Shown here: one piece after another, positions 47,683 through 58,650 of the stretch
Numbering within the stretch: position 1 is the stretch's first letter
Layout of the letters: the number at the start of each line of letters is the position of its first letter
Assembly (NCBI GenBank): GCA_011316235.1
Contig: QQBE01000002.1
Location: forward strand, 1 to 64,000
Source of the DNA: Mycothermus thermophilus
Lineage: Eukaryota; Ascomycota; Sordariomycetes; Sordariales; Chaetomiaceae
Reading direction: 5' to 3'
DNA length: 64,000 bases
Notes under the pieces: model-generated
Database searches by the model: none
Seen by the model: the letters and a program-made list of their open reading frames with translations, nothing else
Told to the model about the DNA's origin: nothing
Translations under genes and position numbers: made by a program

Positions 47683-48485
47683 TGCTGCGGGCGCTCTTTA
47701 GGATTGACAATGGGAGCAGAGATATGGAGAGAAACGACCTGGAATAACAATGGAGAGTTAAGTCCGCTGGTGATCCCGAGAGGCGGCAACTGGTCCGGCC
47801 TTGCGGCTGTCTCGGGAAATGGAGGATGTCGTGGATGGATGACGACGACGGCGAGAAATAGGGAGGTACTTAGCCTCTGGCTGCCTTGAGGAGACGTCAA
47901 AGGAGGAAGAGGCTGTGCTGGCGTTGGCTGGCGCAATTGAAGAGGAGCTCGGGGGTGAGGAGGGACCTGACCTGACGTGGGGTCCTGGAAGACGGAACCT
48001 GGAACCTGGCCCGGGGAAAGCTTGGCATCCACGTCCCCACTACAAATGAGATGGGAGACCCCTTTCCAGGTTTCTTTTTGCTGGGCCTGGGCTTTCAGGA
48101 ACTTCAAGAGAAATACCGTACAGACAAACTTGGAATGGTGATACCAATATGGCCGGGGAGTTGGTATGCTTTTTCAATGACCTTCCGGATGTGCAAGGAA
48201 CGAGCTGTGGAGATTGACCTTTGCTGCGAAATGAGGTCTTGTGCAGTTCATTCAATGGGCAATCAAAGCTGGATGAAATTCGGATGGTCCGGGCGAGCTC
48301 CAAGTCATCCATGGATGAAAGAACGAGGGCAAGGCCTTCAAGACAATGGAAGCCCCATCGCTGCGACAACGCCTCCATCAGCAAGATACCAAAGTATGAC
48401 GGACACAGCATTGGATGAACACCGTAAGTATTGAACATAACTTCGATCAAGCAATCCAAAATCCAAAATTTCCATTTTCAATACA
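47683..48485. other. Intergenic, ABP1 upstream and CYSTM gene downstream
   Basis: 803 bp, containing the ABP1 promoter and the CYSTM gene 3' UTR (both minus strand). The plus-strand open frame at 48051-48434 has no protein features. Confidence 0.5.
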
Positions 48486-48983
48486 TCAGCAATCCACACA
48501 ACACTCCAGGCAATCGGCGCAGCATTCGCAACATTCGCAGGCCGCCTCGCACGCAGCACAGCAACATAACGCTGCTAAGCAGCCAGCCAGGCACCCACCT
48601 CCACCACCTTTCTCTTGTGGTGGATGTTGTTGATAGTGCTGCGGCGGATACTGTATAGGAGCCTGGGGAGCATAGTTTCCTCCTGCAGGAGGCACCGGGT
48701 GGGCGGGATAGGCCTGAGAGCATGTTCAGTACCACCGATCATAACCAAGATACCTAGCAACCCCACGGTACGACCTGTGAAGATTCTGTGAGTCCAGGGA
48801 GGATTACAAGTCACTCACCGGTTGGGGGTATTGAGGATAGGCCGGATGTGATGCTGGTGCGGGAGCAAAGTTCGGTACTGGATTTGGTTGACCCGGAGCC
48901 GGGCCCGGGGCCGGAGTCGGAGTCGGAGCCGGAGGAACATCGGGCCCAAGCGGCGCTCCACTATAATACTCCTGAGCGGACAT
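48486..48983 (-). CDS. CYSTM-family cysteine-rich membrane-associated protein
   Basis: Exons 48983-48819 and 48713-48486 give 130 aa; the intron has GTGAGT and CTCAG ends. The first two thirds are Pro/Ala/Tyr/Gln-rich (PTPTPAPGPAPG, YPPQHYQQHPPQ). After a five-Gly stretch comes the CYSTM module at about 93-130: CLAGCLAALCCCAACEAACE, then repeated CxxC pairs to the final C. The module is a tail helix with a cysteine stripe; members sit at the cell periphery and several in yeast and plants respond to stress or toxic metals. There is no signal peptide. The gene is divergent from the glutaredoxin gene, another thiol protein. Confidence 0.85.
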
Positions 48984-49918
48984 TGTGTCGTGTATGTGCC
49001 TGAGTAAGGTATGTCCCTCGCGGGCAATTGATGGGACGACACCAAGAGTCCTGAGAGTGGCGCCAAGAACCTCTCAGCGGCAGAAGCGTACTCGTGCCTG
49101 ACGGACTGTTGGAGACAGGTGCTTTGATCAGTGTGGGAAACAATATCAACACAGTTCCCGACTAAAAGGTCAACGAGCAATGGGCCTGTTTTGGGGGAGC
49201 GTGTTTTGGTTGACCCTGGTGGCTAGGTTGGGGTGAGAGACCGGTGGCGATGGCGGACGCGGTAGGTACTCGGTAGATGTTGATCCTTACAGCGGGAGGC
49301 GTAAAAGGTAGGTATCCGAGGTGATGAAGGGCCAATTTGAAGCTGACTACACTTCCAGTGTAATTGTTTGAGAGCTCGAGTCCAAGGTTTGTTTGATGTG
49401 AGCCGGGGACAACAATGTCGTGGATTCGAGACCGCTCTTCCCTTCCCAGCCCCCAAATGCGACCGCCGGTCCACACGGTCTAATGCACAGTGTGTGTACC
49501 GTCTCTGCTCGCAGGACACCTGACACTGGTGCCGGTCACCGGAAGATGCCGTGCGATGACGCAACCGGGCGCCGGCCAATCAAACCCCGGGCCGCCGACC
49601 ACTCCCACGGTTGTCCCGCAATCGGCCGCGTCCCGGGTCAGGTACGTACCTATGGGAACTGTGCAGCGGGGCATGCCGCCCGCAACCAAATCCCATGGAG
49701 GGGCTTCCGCAACTGATGAAGACCATCCAACCATCCCGCCCCGACAATTATTTCCTCAACGCGAACTTGACCACGAACACCTAATCCCTCACCCTCACGC
49801 CGCCCACCCCGATATCAAGATCCTCGGCACAACCGCAAGTCGATTCTCCTATTTCCATCACTCACGGTCCAACGCACATCACACATCTGCATCGGTGAAA
49901 GCCTCCGAGCAACCCACC
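48984..49918. promoter_or_regulatory. Divergent promoter region, CYSTM gene and glutaredoxin
   Basis: 935 bp shared upstream region. An open frame runs from about 49490 into the glutaredoxin gene, but its amino acids are low-complexity up to the ATG at 49919 and probably represent 5' UTR. No clear TATA box. Confidence 0.5.
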
Positions 49919-50753
49919 ATGTCCACTGTCCAAGAGATCACGAGTGTGGAGGCCTGGGAGCAGCACGTTTCGTCACTTGCGCCCTCTACCCTTCTTATCG
50001 CTTCATTCCATGCTCCATGGGCCGCTCCATGCGCACAGATGGCGACCGTTCTATCGACGCTGGCAAGCGAATACCCCGTCACCGACCCGTTGTCCACCTC
50101 CTGGGTGAAGATCAACGCCGAAGAGCTTTCAGACATCAGCGAGGCTTATAACGTAACTGCTGTTCCCTTCCTCGTCCTCATTCGAAACGGCCAGGTCCTT
50201 GAGACTGTTAGCGGAAGCAGTGCGACGAAGGTCCGGGAAGCCATCGAGAAGCATGCCAACAAGACAACGACGTCAGCCGCCACGACAAACGGACCCGCCG
50301 CTACAACCACCAACCAAGGGGGTGAAGTTACAGCAGAAGAAGATCCGGCAAAGAAAAAGGAGGAGCTCTTCAAGCGCTTGGCTGAATTAGTCAAAGCGGC
50401 TCCGGTCATGTTGTTCATGAAGGGCACTCCGAGCGAGCCCAAGTGCGGTTTCTCGCGCCAAATTGTTGGCATCCTCCGCGAGCACTCTGTCAAGTATGGC
50501 TTTTTCAACATCCTCGCCGACGACGATGTCCGCCAGGGTCTGAAGGAATTTGCCGACTGGCCCACGTACCCACAGCTTTGGATCAACGGGGAGCTCGTGG
50601 GAGGACTAGATATTGTAAGTTTCGCCCTCCTCTTTGGCCTTGTCCTGTGTACTAACGGTCCACCAGGTCAAGGAGGAGCTGGAGAACAATCCAGACTTCC
50701 TCAAGCCATACAGCGTCAAGGCCAACGGTGACGCTGCTCCGGCTGCATCCTGA
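49919..50753 (+). CDS. GRX4: Monothiol CGFS glutaredoxin (Trx-Grx, GRX3/GRX4 type)
   Basis: Iron-sulfur-binding glutaredoxin of cytosol and nucleus that senses and delivers iron and controls iron regulators. Exons 49919-50614 and 50667-50753 give 260 aa; intron ends GTAAGT and CCAG. The start in context CCACCATG is preferred over upstream in-frame codons because MSTVQEITSVEAWEQ begins the thioredoxin-like domain. That domain (about 1-110) has WAAPC with a single Cys at residue 38. A Thr/Ala-rich linker follows, then the Grx domain with MLFMKGTPSEPKCGFSRQIV, the active Cys being 176 in CGFS, and the glutathione-binding WPTYPQLWINGELVGGLDI. A single CGFS domain fits fungal Grx3/4. Confidence 0.94.
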
Positions 50754-52261
50754 AACCCCTACCTGTACCTTCCATCCCGAGCTCACAGCACCATTGGAAC
50801 ACACATGGTTACCTGGGTTGGGTTCATGTTTGACAGCATTGTCCAATAGGACCTTCCGGATTGCCGACTGTGCTCCTATCCCAGTCCCGGGGAAGCCGAG
50901 AGAGAGAGGGTCACCGGCGACAATGACCTTCTGGGAAATCTGCCACAATACAGCACTTTCCGTCATTTCACACAGGCATCCTCCTGATGACTCACCTGTC
51001 AGGCCATCGACATATAGTTCTCTCGCTTCCTTTGTGCTCCTGTGGAAGTGGGCGTTGCCTGGTATCTGGAGGATGGGTTCCCTCGCATCCACTCCCTCAT
51101 TTCCCCGGGGATTTCTTTTGTACTTATTGTGCAATAGAGACACCAGCATTGGTCTGGGTTTTATCTTTCATCTATTCCGTGAAAAGTTTTCCGGGTTTCC
51201 CCCGTAAGCCAGGTCCTGGTACAGCACCCGAGACAGGTGGCTTCGGGAGTCCAAAAATAGGGGACAGACATGCCATTAAGAGCAACGTGTTTGCGTGCAG
51301 TTCTGCGAGACATGACTACTTAAGAAATCCCAATCATTGGTAGGACTTGCCTGACGTCATGAACCCAGTTCCAAATTCTTGAGCTTCTGGAGGCTTTGTT
51401 CCATTGCGCTCTGACAGTCCTGTATGCACATCCAACCTCTCTCCCCCACCCCTTGCTGCATTGCGCACCAGGCGGCCCCCACTACGCAATTCTCGACCCA
51501 TGCACTGAGGTGCTCTGTAAGCCGCCTGGAAGGCGACTTGCCCCACCGCACCTCGTGCCGGGACGGTTCAGGTAGGTGTGTAGCAAATACTCGGCCCGGA
51601 TGAAGAGTTGCGTCAAACCCCTTCCAGGCTGCCATCCTCATCATCGTCAGATCCCCCTCCTACGTACCGCTTCCCGACCGAATTTTTCTATCGACGTATA
51701 TACTCGTGCTTTGTTAGACGTGTCTTGGCCTTCTGGTTTTCAACAGGCGGGGCCGATCTATCGTTTTCCATCTTCCCCGGATTTTGTCCATCCGTTTCCT
51801 CTCCACACCTACCGGGGCAGGTGAATGGTCCCAATCCAAACAGTACACGTCGAATTACCGTAATCTTCTCTGTCTTACAGCCTCATCGCCTCGACTTCCG
51901 CCCTTTCCTTGCTCCCGCAAGCGGGATATTCTTCCAAGGACATCCATCCGAGCTGTGCCGCCGGTTGGTTAGCCTGCCTGTTGACTTGTGCCGCTCTGAA
52001 TCAGAAAGTGAGTATGACTGCAACATGACATCAAGGCGTCACCTCATATCTCCTCAGCATGGACGCCCGGTCTGTTTGGGTTGGCATAGTCCCCATATAC
52101 TACGCTCATGATCAAGTCATTGCCCCGACATATTGGGCGCATCTAGTTGATGTCCCCCTGAAATCCAATCACTGACCCAGGACATGCAGAGAGGTTGATG
52201 CTGGTCGGTTTCAAAACGCACAGGGCGAATTGGCTGCCGTAAGAATATCATCACTGCCGCC
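50754..52261. promoter_or_regulatory. Intergenic and probable long leader of the Zn2Cys6 gene
   Basis: 1508 bp between two plus-strand genes. Open frames at 50728-51207 and 51608-52111 plus and 51357-51644 minus carry no recognisable features. Large upstream regions are common for fungal regulators. Confidence 0.5.
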
Positions 52262-55114
52262 ATGACGCCAACGCCGCCTTCAACTACCGGCTCTTCAAAC
52301 GCCAGCCGGTCCCCCGAACCCCAGTTTCGAGTTGTCCGAAAGCGAAACAGGATACCCTTAAGTTGCTACCCTTGTCGGACAAGAAAGTGAGTTGAACTCG
52401 TGTCTGTCCTGACTTGACCTGAGACGTTTAGCCAGCTAACTCTGTGTTTAGACTGTAAGAGCTTGACGAACATCGGCGGCTGCCGTGCCATCTTGACGGA
52501 GCTGGGCGGATGCTGACTTGGGCCCAGGAAGTGCGATAGGTCTCATCCATGCGGAAACTGTACTAGACGAGAGGGTCCAGACACACTCTCGTGTACCTAT
52601 GCCACTCCGATTTCCCGGAGAAAACCCTCCAACCAAGACCCTAGCCCTGATGATATGCAAAACCGGATCGACAGGCTGGAAGGCCTCGTGCTCTCCCTCA
52701 TGCATGGAGGAATCAACATCGAGGCCATCTCTCACGGTGCCTCATCCACCACGTCCTCCGGTGGCGCTGCGTCCAACACTTCGCCTTCTGGAGCCGACGG
52801 CAATGCCGCGGCAAAGTCCAATGGGCATGAAGAAGCCGACTTCGACGAAAACGAGAGCGAAGTTGACGAAGATCTTGCGAAATCGCTGGGTGTGCTCAAG
52901 GTCGATTCGGATCGGTCGAAGCAAGTCTACTTTGGTGACCAAAATTGGCACACCATACTGAAAGATATCGCCGAGGTGCGGAACTACTTTGCCACGCATA
53001 AGAATGACCTGGAGAAGAGCTACGAAAGGATCAAACAGTCAAAACACACCACATGCAAACAACCGCCCACTCTTCTGATGGGCGCCACGCCTGCAACTGA
53101 GGACGAGCTGCGCGCCAGACTGCCGCCGAAGTCGACCGTCATGGCCCTGTGTCAGAGATACTTCAGCTCCATGGACAACTGGGGTGTCCTGCTCCATGTT
53201 CCCACTTTTTACCAACAGCTACATGACCATTGGAATGATCCATCCCGAACACCCATCATGTGGCTAGCTCTGCTATATTCCGTCCTATCCCTCGCCATGT
53301 TGAGTTACCACAAGATCGGAGACGAGCCTCTTGAGTGGAAGGGCCGGGCCCTTGAACTCTCCAACGAATACCGACTGAGAACCGTACAATGTCTGATCGC
53401 TGGCGAATATACGAAGGCGCCGCAGTACACAGTCGAGGCTATGGTACTGTACGCCTGCTGCGAGTATTCGTCCCGCTGGGATGCGGATTCCAGCATCTGG
53501 GTGATTGTAGCAATGGTTGTCAGGATCGCACTGAGAATGGGCTATCACCGTGACGGCAAATGGTTCCCAAACCTCACACCGTTTGAAGCGGTATGTTCTC
53601 AGTTCTAAACCCCCCTCTCCCTCTTGCCACTGCTATTGGTCCCCGGGGCTTTCTTCTGACTGTGACTCCCCTCCCCATAGGAAATGAGGCGGCGAACATG
53701 GGCTGTTGTTACCATGTTGGACACCTTCTTCTCGCATCGAGTCTCGCTGCCCACCATGATTTCGGACGATGAGTGCGATACCGATCTACCACATAACCTT
53801 CACGACGAGGATTTTGGTCCACAAAGCAGCTCTCTCCCTCCAGACAGGCCCAACGCGGAGCCAACCCCTGTCAGCTATGCCGTGGCAAAGGTCAAGCTGT
53901 GTCAACAGCTGCGTCAGGTCCTCCGCACGACTGGTCGGCTGAAGAATCAGGCTCACTATGATGAGATCCTTCGTCTTGACGCCGGCCTGCGTGACATTAA
54001 AGCCGGGTTGCCACCCCATCTCAGGCTGCAACCTCTTGACCAGTCCCAAGCCGCCCCAACCATGATTATGGCGCAGTTCAACTTGGACATTCTTTACCTC
54101 AAAATCATGTGTATGCTGCATCGGAAGTACATGTGTCGCGGGAGACACAATCCCCGATATGCCCACTCGCGGCGCAGCGCCATCGAAGCGTCAATGGAGA
54201 TGTTGCGGCATCTTGCAAACATCTATCGAGAATCGATGCCGAACGGACGCCTCCACTCCATCAGATATTTCTTCACCAACGTCGCAACGAAGGACTTCCT
54301 TCTTCCTGCGATGCTTGTCCTGCTAACCCTACACTTCGACAGCACCGACAAAGCTGCCCAGGGGCAACAACAAGATTCCCAGGCCACGCATTTCTGGACT
54401 CGGGAACAGCGCCGAGAAATGTTCAGCAGGCTTGAACTCACGAGGGACATTTGGAAAGGTCTGGCGGATAGCTCCATAGATGCTCTGAAGGCTTCCAATA
54501 TCCTCGACATCATGCTCGCCAAGATGAAGGGCTCGGAGAATCCCGACGCGGCGATCAAGAGCTCACCCGAAAGCTCCGGCCACGAACGGAATTTCACAAA
54601 CTTGGGTTCCAACACTACATGCTCATCGGCTTTGCCGCCTCCCATCTCGTCTGGAACCGCAGCATCGCTGTCCGGACCAGTATCTTTGTTCGACGGGCCT
54701 GAGGTCCCTATGGACTTTCCCTCCGTCGGCGTAAACTTAGAGCCAACGGCAAAAGGAGGCGGACAGGCCGCTGAGGCCATCGCGGGTGGTATTTCCGGGT
54801 TGGAGTTTTCCAACCCTGTGCTGAACTTGGGAAGTGGGCAGTCACCCCTGAACATCCTCGATAGCATGGGGGTTGGTAATATGGACTTGCCCGGTAGTTT
54901 TGATTGGGTAAGAAACGCCACCAGACACGGTCAACCATCGCGGGTCATACTAACCGGATCACCTTAGGAATCGCTCGAGAATTATGCTCAGACTGCCAAT
55001 TGGGGTGGAGAATCTCTTCAATTCTTCCCTGGACATGCAGATTTCGTGTATGATACGGGTGTGCAGGACGGGGTTCAGTACACTTACGGAATCGATTTGA
55101 CTGGCACAAATTGA
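52262..55114 (+). CDS. Zn2Cys6 transcription factor with Fungal_trans domain
   Basis: Nuclear regulator. Exons 52262-52386, 52452-52454, 52528-53590, 53681-54907 and 54968-55114 give 854 aa. The zinc cluster (C35, C38, C45, C51, C54, C65) is encoded across three exons, the middle one being just ACT; without it the cluster loses one residue between C38 and C45 and the spacing becomes wrong. With it the text is CYPCRTRKLKCDRSHPCGNC, the exact consensus. A short coiled-coil-like linker (MQNRIDRLEGLVLSLM) follows, then the middle homology region at about 248-430 (LHVPTFYQQL, YKIGDE-like loop, ARMGYHRDGKWFPNLTPFEAEMRRRTWW-type block, here RIALRMGYHRDG and EMRRRTWAVVTMLD). The C terminus is Ser/Gly-rich. 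Target genes are not readable; the amylase gene lies directly downstream. Confidence 0.9.
52452..52454 (+). other. 3-nt microexon in the Zn2Cys6 gene
   Basis: Upstream intron 52387-52451 (65 nt) starts GTGAGT, contains GCTAAC and ends TTTAG. Downstream intron 52455-52527 (73 nt) starts GTAAGA, contains GCTGAC and ends CCCAG. The three bases ACT between them complete Lys-42 and start Leu-43. Confidence 0.8.
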
Positions 55115-55974
55115 ATGTCTGTCTGGTGGTCGCGGGCGTTAGGGAAAGTTCATATCCTCGATATGGGACGGATATGGCTGGGTCAAGACGTATTGGGTTT
55201 AGGACAGATGAAAATGCCTAGGAATTTCGGGTTGGCGAAGTTGCTTCTTGCACTTGGATTTGGGTTTCGTAATCCCCGCGTGGTTGTGAGAATCCAGCGC
55301 CTCTCTTCTCTACTGCGTCCTTCTCACCCTTCCTCTCTCATCTGACAGCCGACGGCCTGAGGAGACAACAGTTTATTCTATCCCTTTGTACTCACATGTG
55401 ACGCTACGTGTGGTCCGTTTCCGTGCTTTGCGCCGAGTACCATACTTAGCCACCCTACTCACTTTAAACACTCCCAGCACTCGCTAGCACATTCGGCCCT
55501 TCTGTAGCTGTAGCCGCAACACTCTGGGGCCCCAGTCCGGCATTTGAGCCCCTGGACGGGCACGCAGTGTGGGGTGCGGGGGAGGCGATTGAGCACCGCC
55601 GGCGGTGTTACATTGCTTCTTTAGGAAGCCTCCGTGTCCATGATGAGGCACCTCCGGGCTTGGTGTCCCCGCCCGGATGCCCGGCATGCGAACGTAAGAC
55701 TGGTGTTGTTGTCGGACGGCCCGATTTGGATGAGAGGAGCAGTCAGTTTTGTTATGAGAGTGCCAAGTTCTGCAGTAGGTTTGTGATGTGAATAACGTCG
55801 CAGCCTTAGCAGCTGACGGTGAGAAATGGAAGGACTTTGTGGATGACGCTAACACATCTACGTCCATCAACCTGCCCGCTCGGGGAGGTGAGATATAAGC
55901 CCAGTATTCCCATCGCGCAGTGTTGGAAAATACTTGCGACTCGCGAAATACAACGAGCCTATGGGGCCAGGACA
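55115..55974. promoter_or_regulatory. Promoter region of the alpha-amylase gene
   Basis: 860 bp. TATAA at 55894-55898 is 77 bp before the ATG. Two sites of CreA type (SYGGRG), GCGGGG at 55576-55581 and its reverse complement CCCCGC at 55667-55672, would fit carbon catabolite repression, but such hexamers are frequent. I see no clear AmyR CGGN8CGG pair. Confidence 0.5.
55894..55898 (+). promoter_or_regulatory. TATA box of the amylase gene
   Basis: TATAA within GAGATATAAGCC, 77 bp upstream of the start codon. Confidence 0.5.
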
Positions 55975-58650
55975 ATGAGAAACCTTCGACATATCCTGCA
56001 CCACAGCCTCCTCCTCCTTCCAGGGGCTACAGCTCTCTCGGCCGAGGAGTGGAGGAAGCAGTCTATTTACCAAGTTGTTACTGATCGGTTCGCTCGGACT
56101 GATCTCTCGACGACGGCAGCCTGTCGGACAGCTGACCAAATATACTGTGGTGGAACATGGCGCGGCCTGATATCGAAACTCGACTACATTCAGGGCATGG
56201 GCTTCACCAGCGTATGGATTTCCCCCGTCGTGAAGCAGATCGACGGGTACTCTCCCAGCCACGGGTAGGTGGAGGTCACGATATCAAATATCTGTAAGCA
56301 TCGTTAACCAGCCTTAGTGCCGGGTACCATGGATATTGGGCCCAAGACATCTGGTCTCTGAACCCGGCGTTCGGGACGGAACAGGACTTAATAGACCTCT
56401 CTCAAGCACTTCACTCTCGGGGAATGGTGAGACCATTGGCCTTGCTGATAGATGAGACTTAGGCTTGTCTCTAACTCCAGAGTTGACGTTAGTTCCTCAT
56501 GCTCGATGTCGTCACAAACCACATGGGCTATATGGGCTGCAGCTCTTGTGTTGATTACAGCCAATTTAACCCCTTCTCATCGGTGTGTCCCCCCGTCTCG
56601 GTTGTATGATTCAAAAGAGATCATCGGCTAAGCAAAGCGGCAGTCTTCATATTTCCACTCGCCCTGCACTATCGACTACAACAACCAGACTTCAGTGGAG
56701 ATGTAGGTCGCTATCACCTGGAAGGACTGGACATGGCTTAGTTGCAGCCATCTTTGCAATGAATGACTAACAAAATTCCAAGATGCTGGCAAGGGAGCAC
56801 CACCATTGTCAGGTATGGAAGAGCATTTGGCCCCGTCCCTCTCCTCTGTCCACGGCAGGGGTTATGTCAAAGAAACGCGCTGACGAGCATTTGCACAGCC
56901 TTCCAGACCTACGGACTGAGGAGTAAGCAATGTCAGTTAGTCTTCAGACTCTTGGATCCGTCTACTGACTCGAATCCCATGCGATCAGCTCGTTTGTAAG
57001 GAACACCTGGAACCAATGGATATCACACATCGTCTCAAAATATTCGGTGTAAGGCAGTCCCAAATCTCATCGATAAGCACTGAGTGGTTGCCTAACTCCT
57101 GACTTTGAGCCAGAGACGGGTTGAGAGTGGACAGCGCGAAACACGTTGAAACGTCCTTCTGGCCCGGCTTCTCAACCGCCGCGGGTGTCTTTATACTCGG
57201 TGAGATATATCACGGCGACCCGGCATACCTGGCTCCTTACCAGCAGCACATGGACGGCGTGCTAGACTATGCCACGTAAGTGTCACTCATATCCATGGAC
57301 AGATGGCCTGTGTCCTGACACCGGAACAGTTATTATTGGGCCAAGAGGGCTTTCCAGTCTCCGAACAACACACTGGGCGAGCTCGTCGGTGGCCTCAGTA
57401 CCATGAGGAACGTGGCTCGAGATCTCAGTCTATATGGATCATTCCTCGAGAACCACGATGTTGAGCGTTTTGCGTCCTTGACTCAAGACAAAGCGCTCAT
57501 CAAAAACGTAAGCCTGGACTCCGATCCTTGTTCTTTCGCACCCAGTTGTGAGTCTGGTGCTCACGATATCATTGGCGTGGCAGGCAATTGCGTTTACCAT
57601 TCTCAAAGACGGTATGTGAATACCAATACTCCCTGAAATTGACTGACGCAGCTCACCGTTTGATCAGGAATTCCTATTGTGTATCAAGGTCAAGAACAGC
57701 TCTATTCTGGTACAGGAATTCCAAGCAATCGAGAAGCCCTCTGGCTGTCTGGATACCAAACGGACTCTGAACTCTATACATGGATATCGAAGCTGAATAA
57801 GATCCGATCTCGGGCCATTTCTGAGGACAGCAGACACGTCACTTATATCAGCCAAACGATATACTCCGATGACCATACCATCGCCATTCGAAAGGGGCAC
57901 TCAGGATATCAGTTGGTCAGCATCTTCACCAACATTGGATCTTCGAAATCAACGACGATTACGCTCACTTCTTCGGCTACGGGATTTGGGCCCAACGAAG
58001 TCTTGGTGGATGTCATAGGATGTGTCTTGTTCACCGCAGATTCAAGGGGTGGGCTAGTTGTTGGTCTCTTCAACGGGTTACCAAGGGTATTGTACCCTAG
58101 AAGCCGTCTCCTCAGGAGTGGCATCTGCCCCGAGTTAACCGACACAGTTACTACAAAGACCGAAGCACCTGGAACAACGATCTCGACAGCGACATCGAGC
58201 TCGACAATAGGTGAGCGCGCTTGTGTCAACTTCGGTACCAACGCTGGTCATGACTGATAGATACTTCAGCCACAGCAACCTGCACGATGACGAGTGTGGC
58301 CGTTACTTTGAACGTCCTTGCAACTACTAGTTGGGGCGAGATTATCAAGGTGTACGTTCTTGGAGCTCAGGGCTGAAGGTATTATTGATACTGACGAGGA
58401 GGCGAACAGGGTTGGCAACACTCCAGAACTTGGGAGCTGGAGTCCAGGCAGTGCTGTTACCCTTGGTGCATCGCAGTACATACCAAGCAACCCGCTCTGG
58501 TCTGGCACAATCAAGCTTCCTCCAGGAGGGGTGGTTCAGTACAAGTTTATTCGGGTTGGTTCTTCGGGGACAGTTACCTGGGAGTCGGATCCAAATCGTA
58601 CACTCAACGTCCCTTGTGCTGCTACAACAATCAGCCATACGTGGAGATAG
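55975..58650 (+). CDS. Secreted alpha-amylase (GH13) with CBM20 starch-binding domain
   Basis: Extracellular endo-acting hydrolase of alpha-1,4 links in starch. Thirteen exons: 55975-56264, 56318-56426, 56493-56582, 56644-56702, 56783-56812, 56899-56922, 56989-57048, 57114-57275, 57330-57507, 57584-57611, 57668-58210, 58270-58351 and 58410-58650; 631 aa, the size of Aspergillus enzymes that carry CBM20. Signal peptide to about residue 22. Catalytic residues of the Taka-amylase type are all present: nucleophile D227 in GLRVDSAKH, acid/base E251 in ILGEIYHGD, and D318 in ENHDVERF; DVVTNHMGY also present. A Ser/Thr linker precedes CBM20 (about 530-631; VVGNTPELGSW, LPPGGVVQYKFI). The frame is open only if all 12 introns are removed, and each has GT-AG ends. 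Intact, not a pseudogene. Confidence 0.93.

Noticed and set aside
49490..49918. N-terminal extension of the glutaredoxin
   Set aside because: Low-complexity text without an ATG in good context; the ATG at 49919 starts the thioredoxin-like domain.
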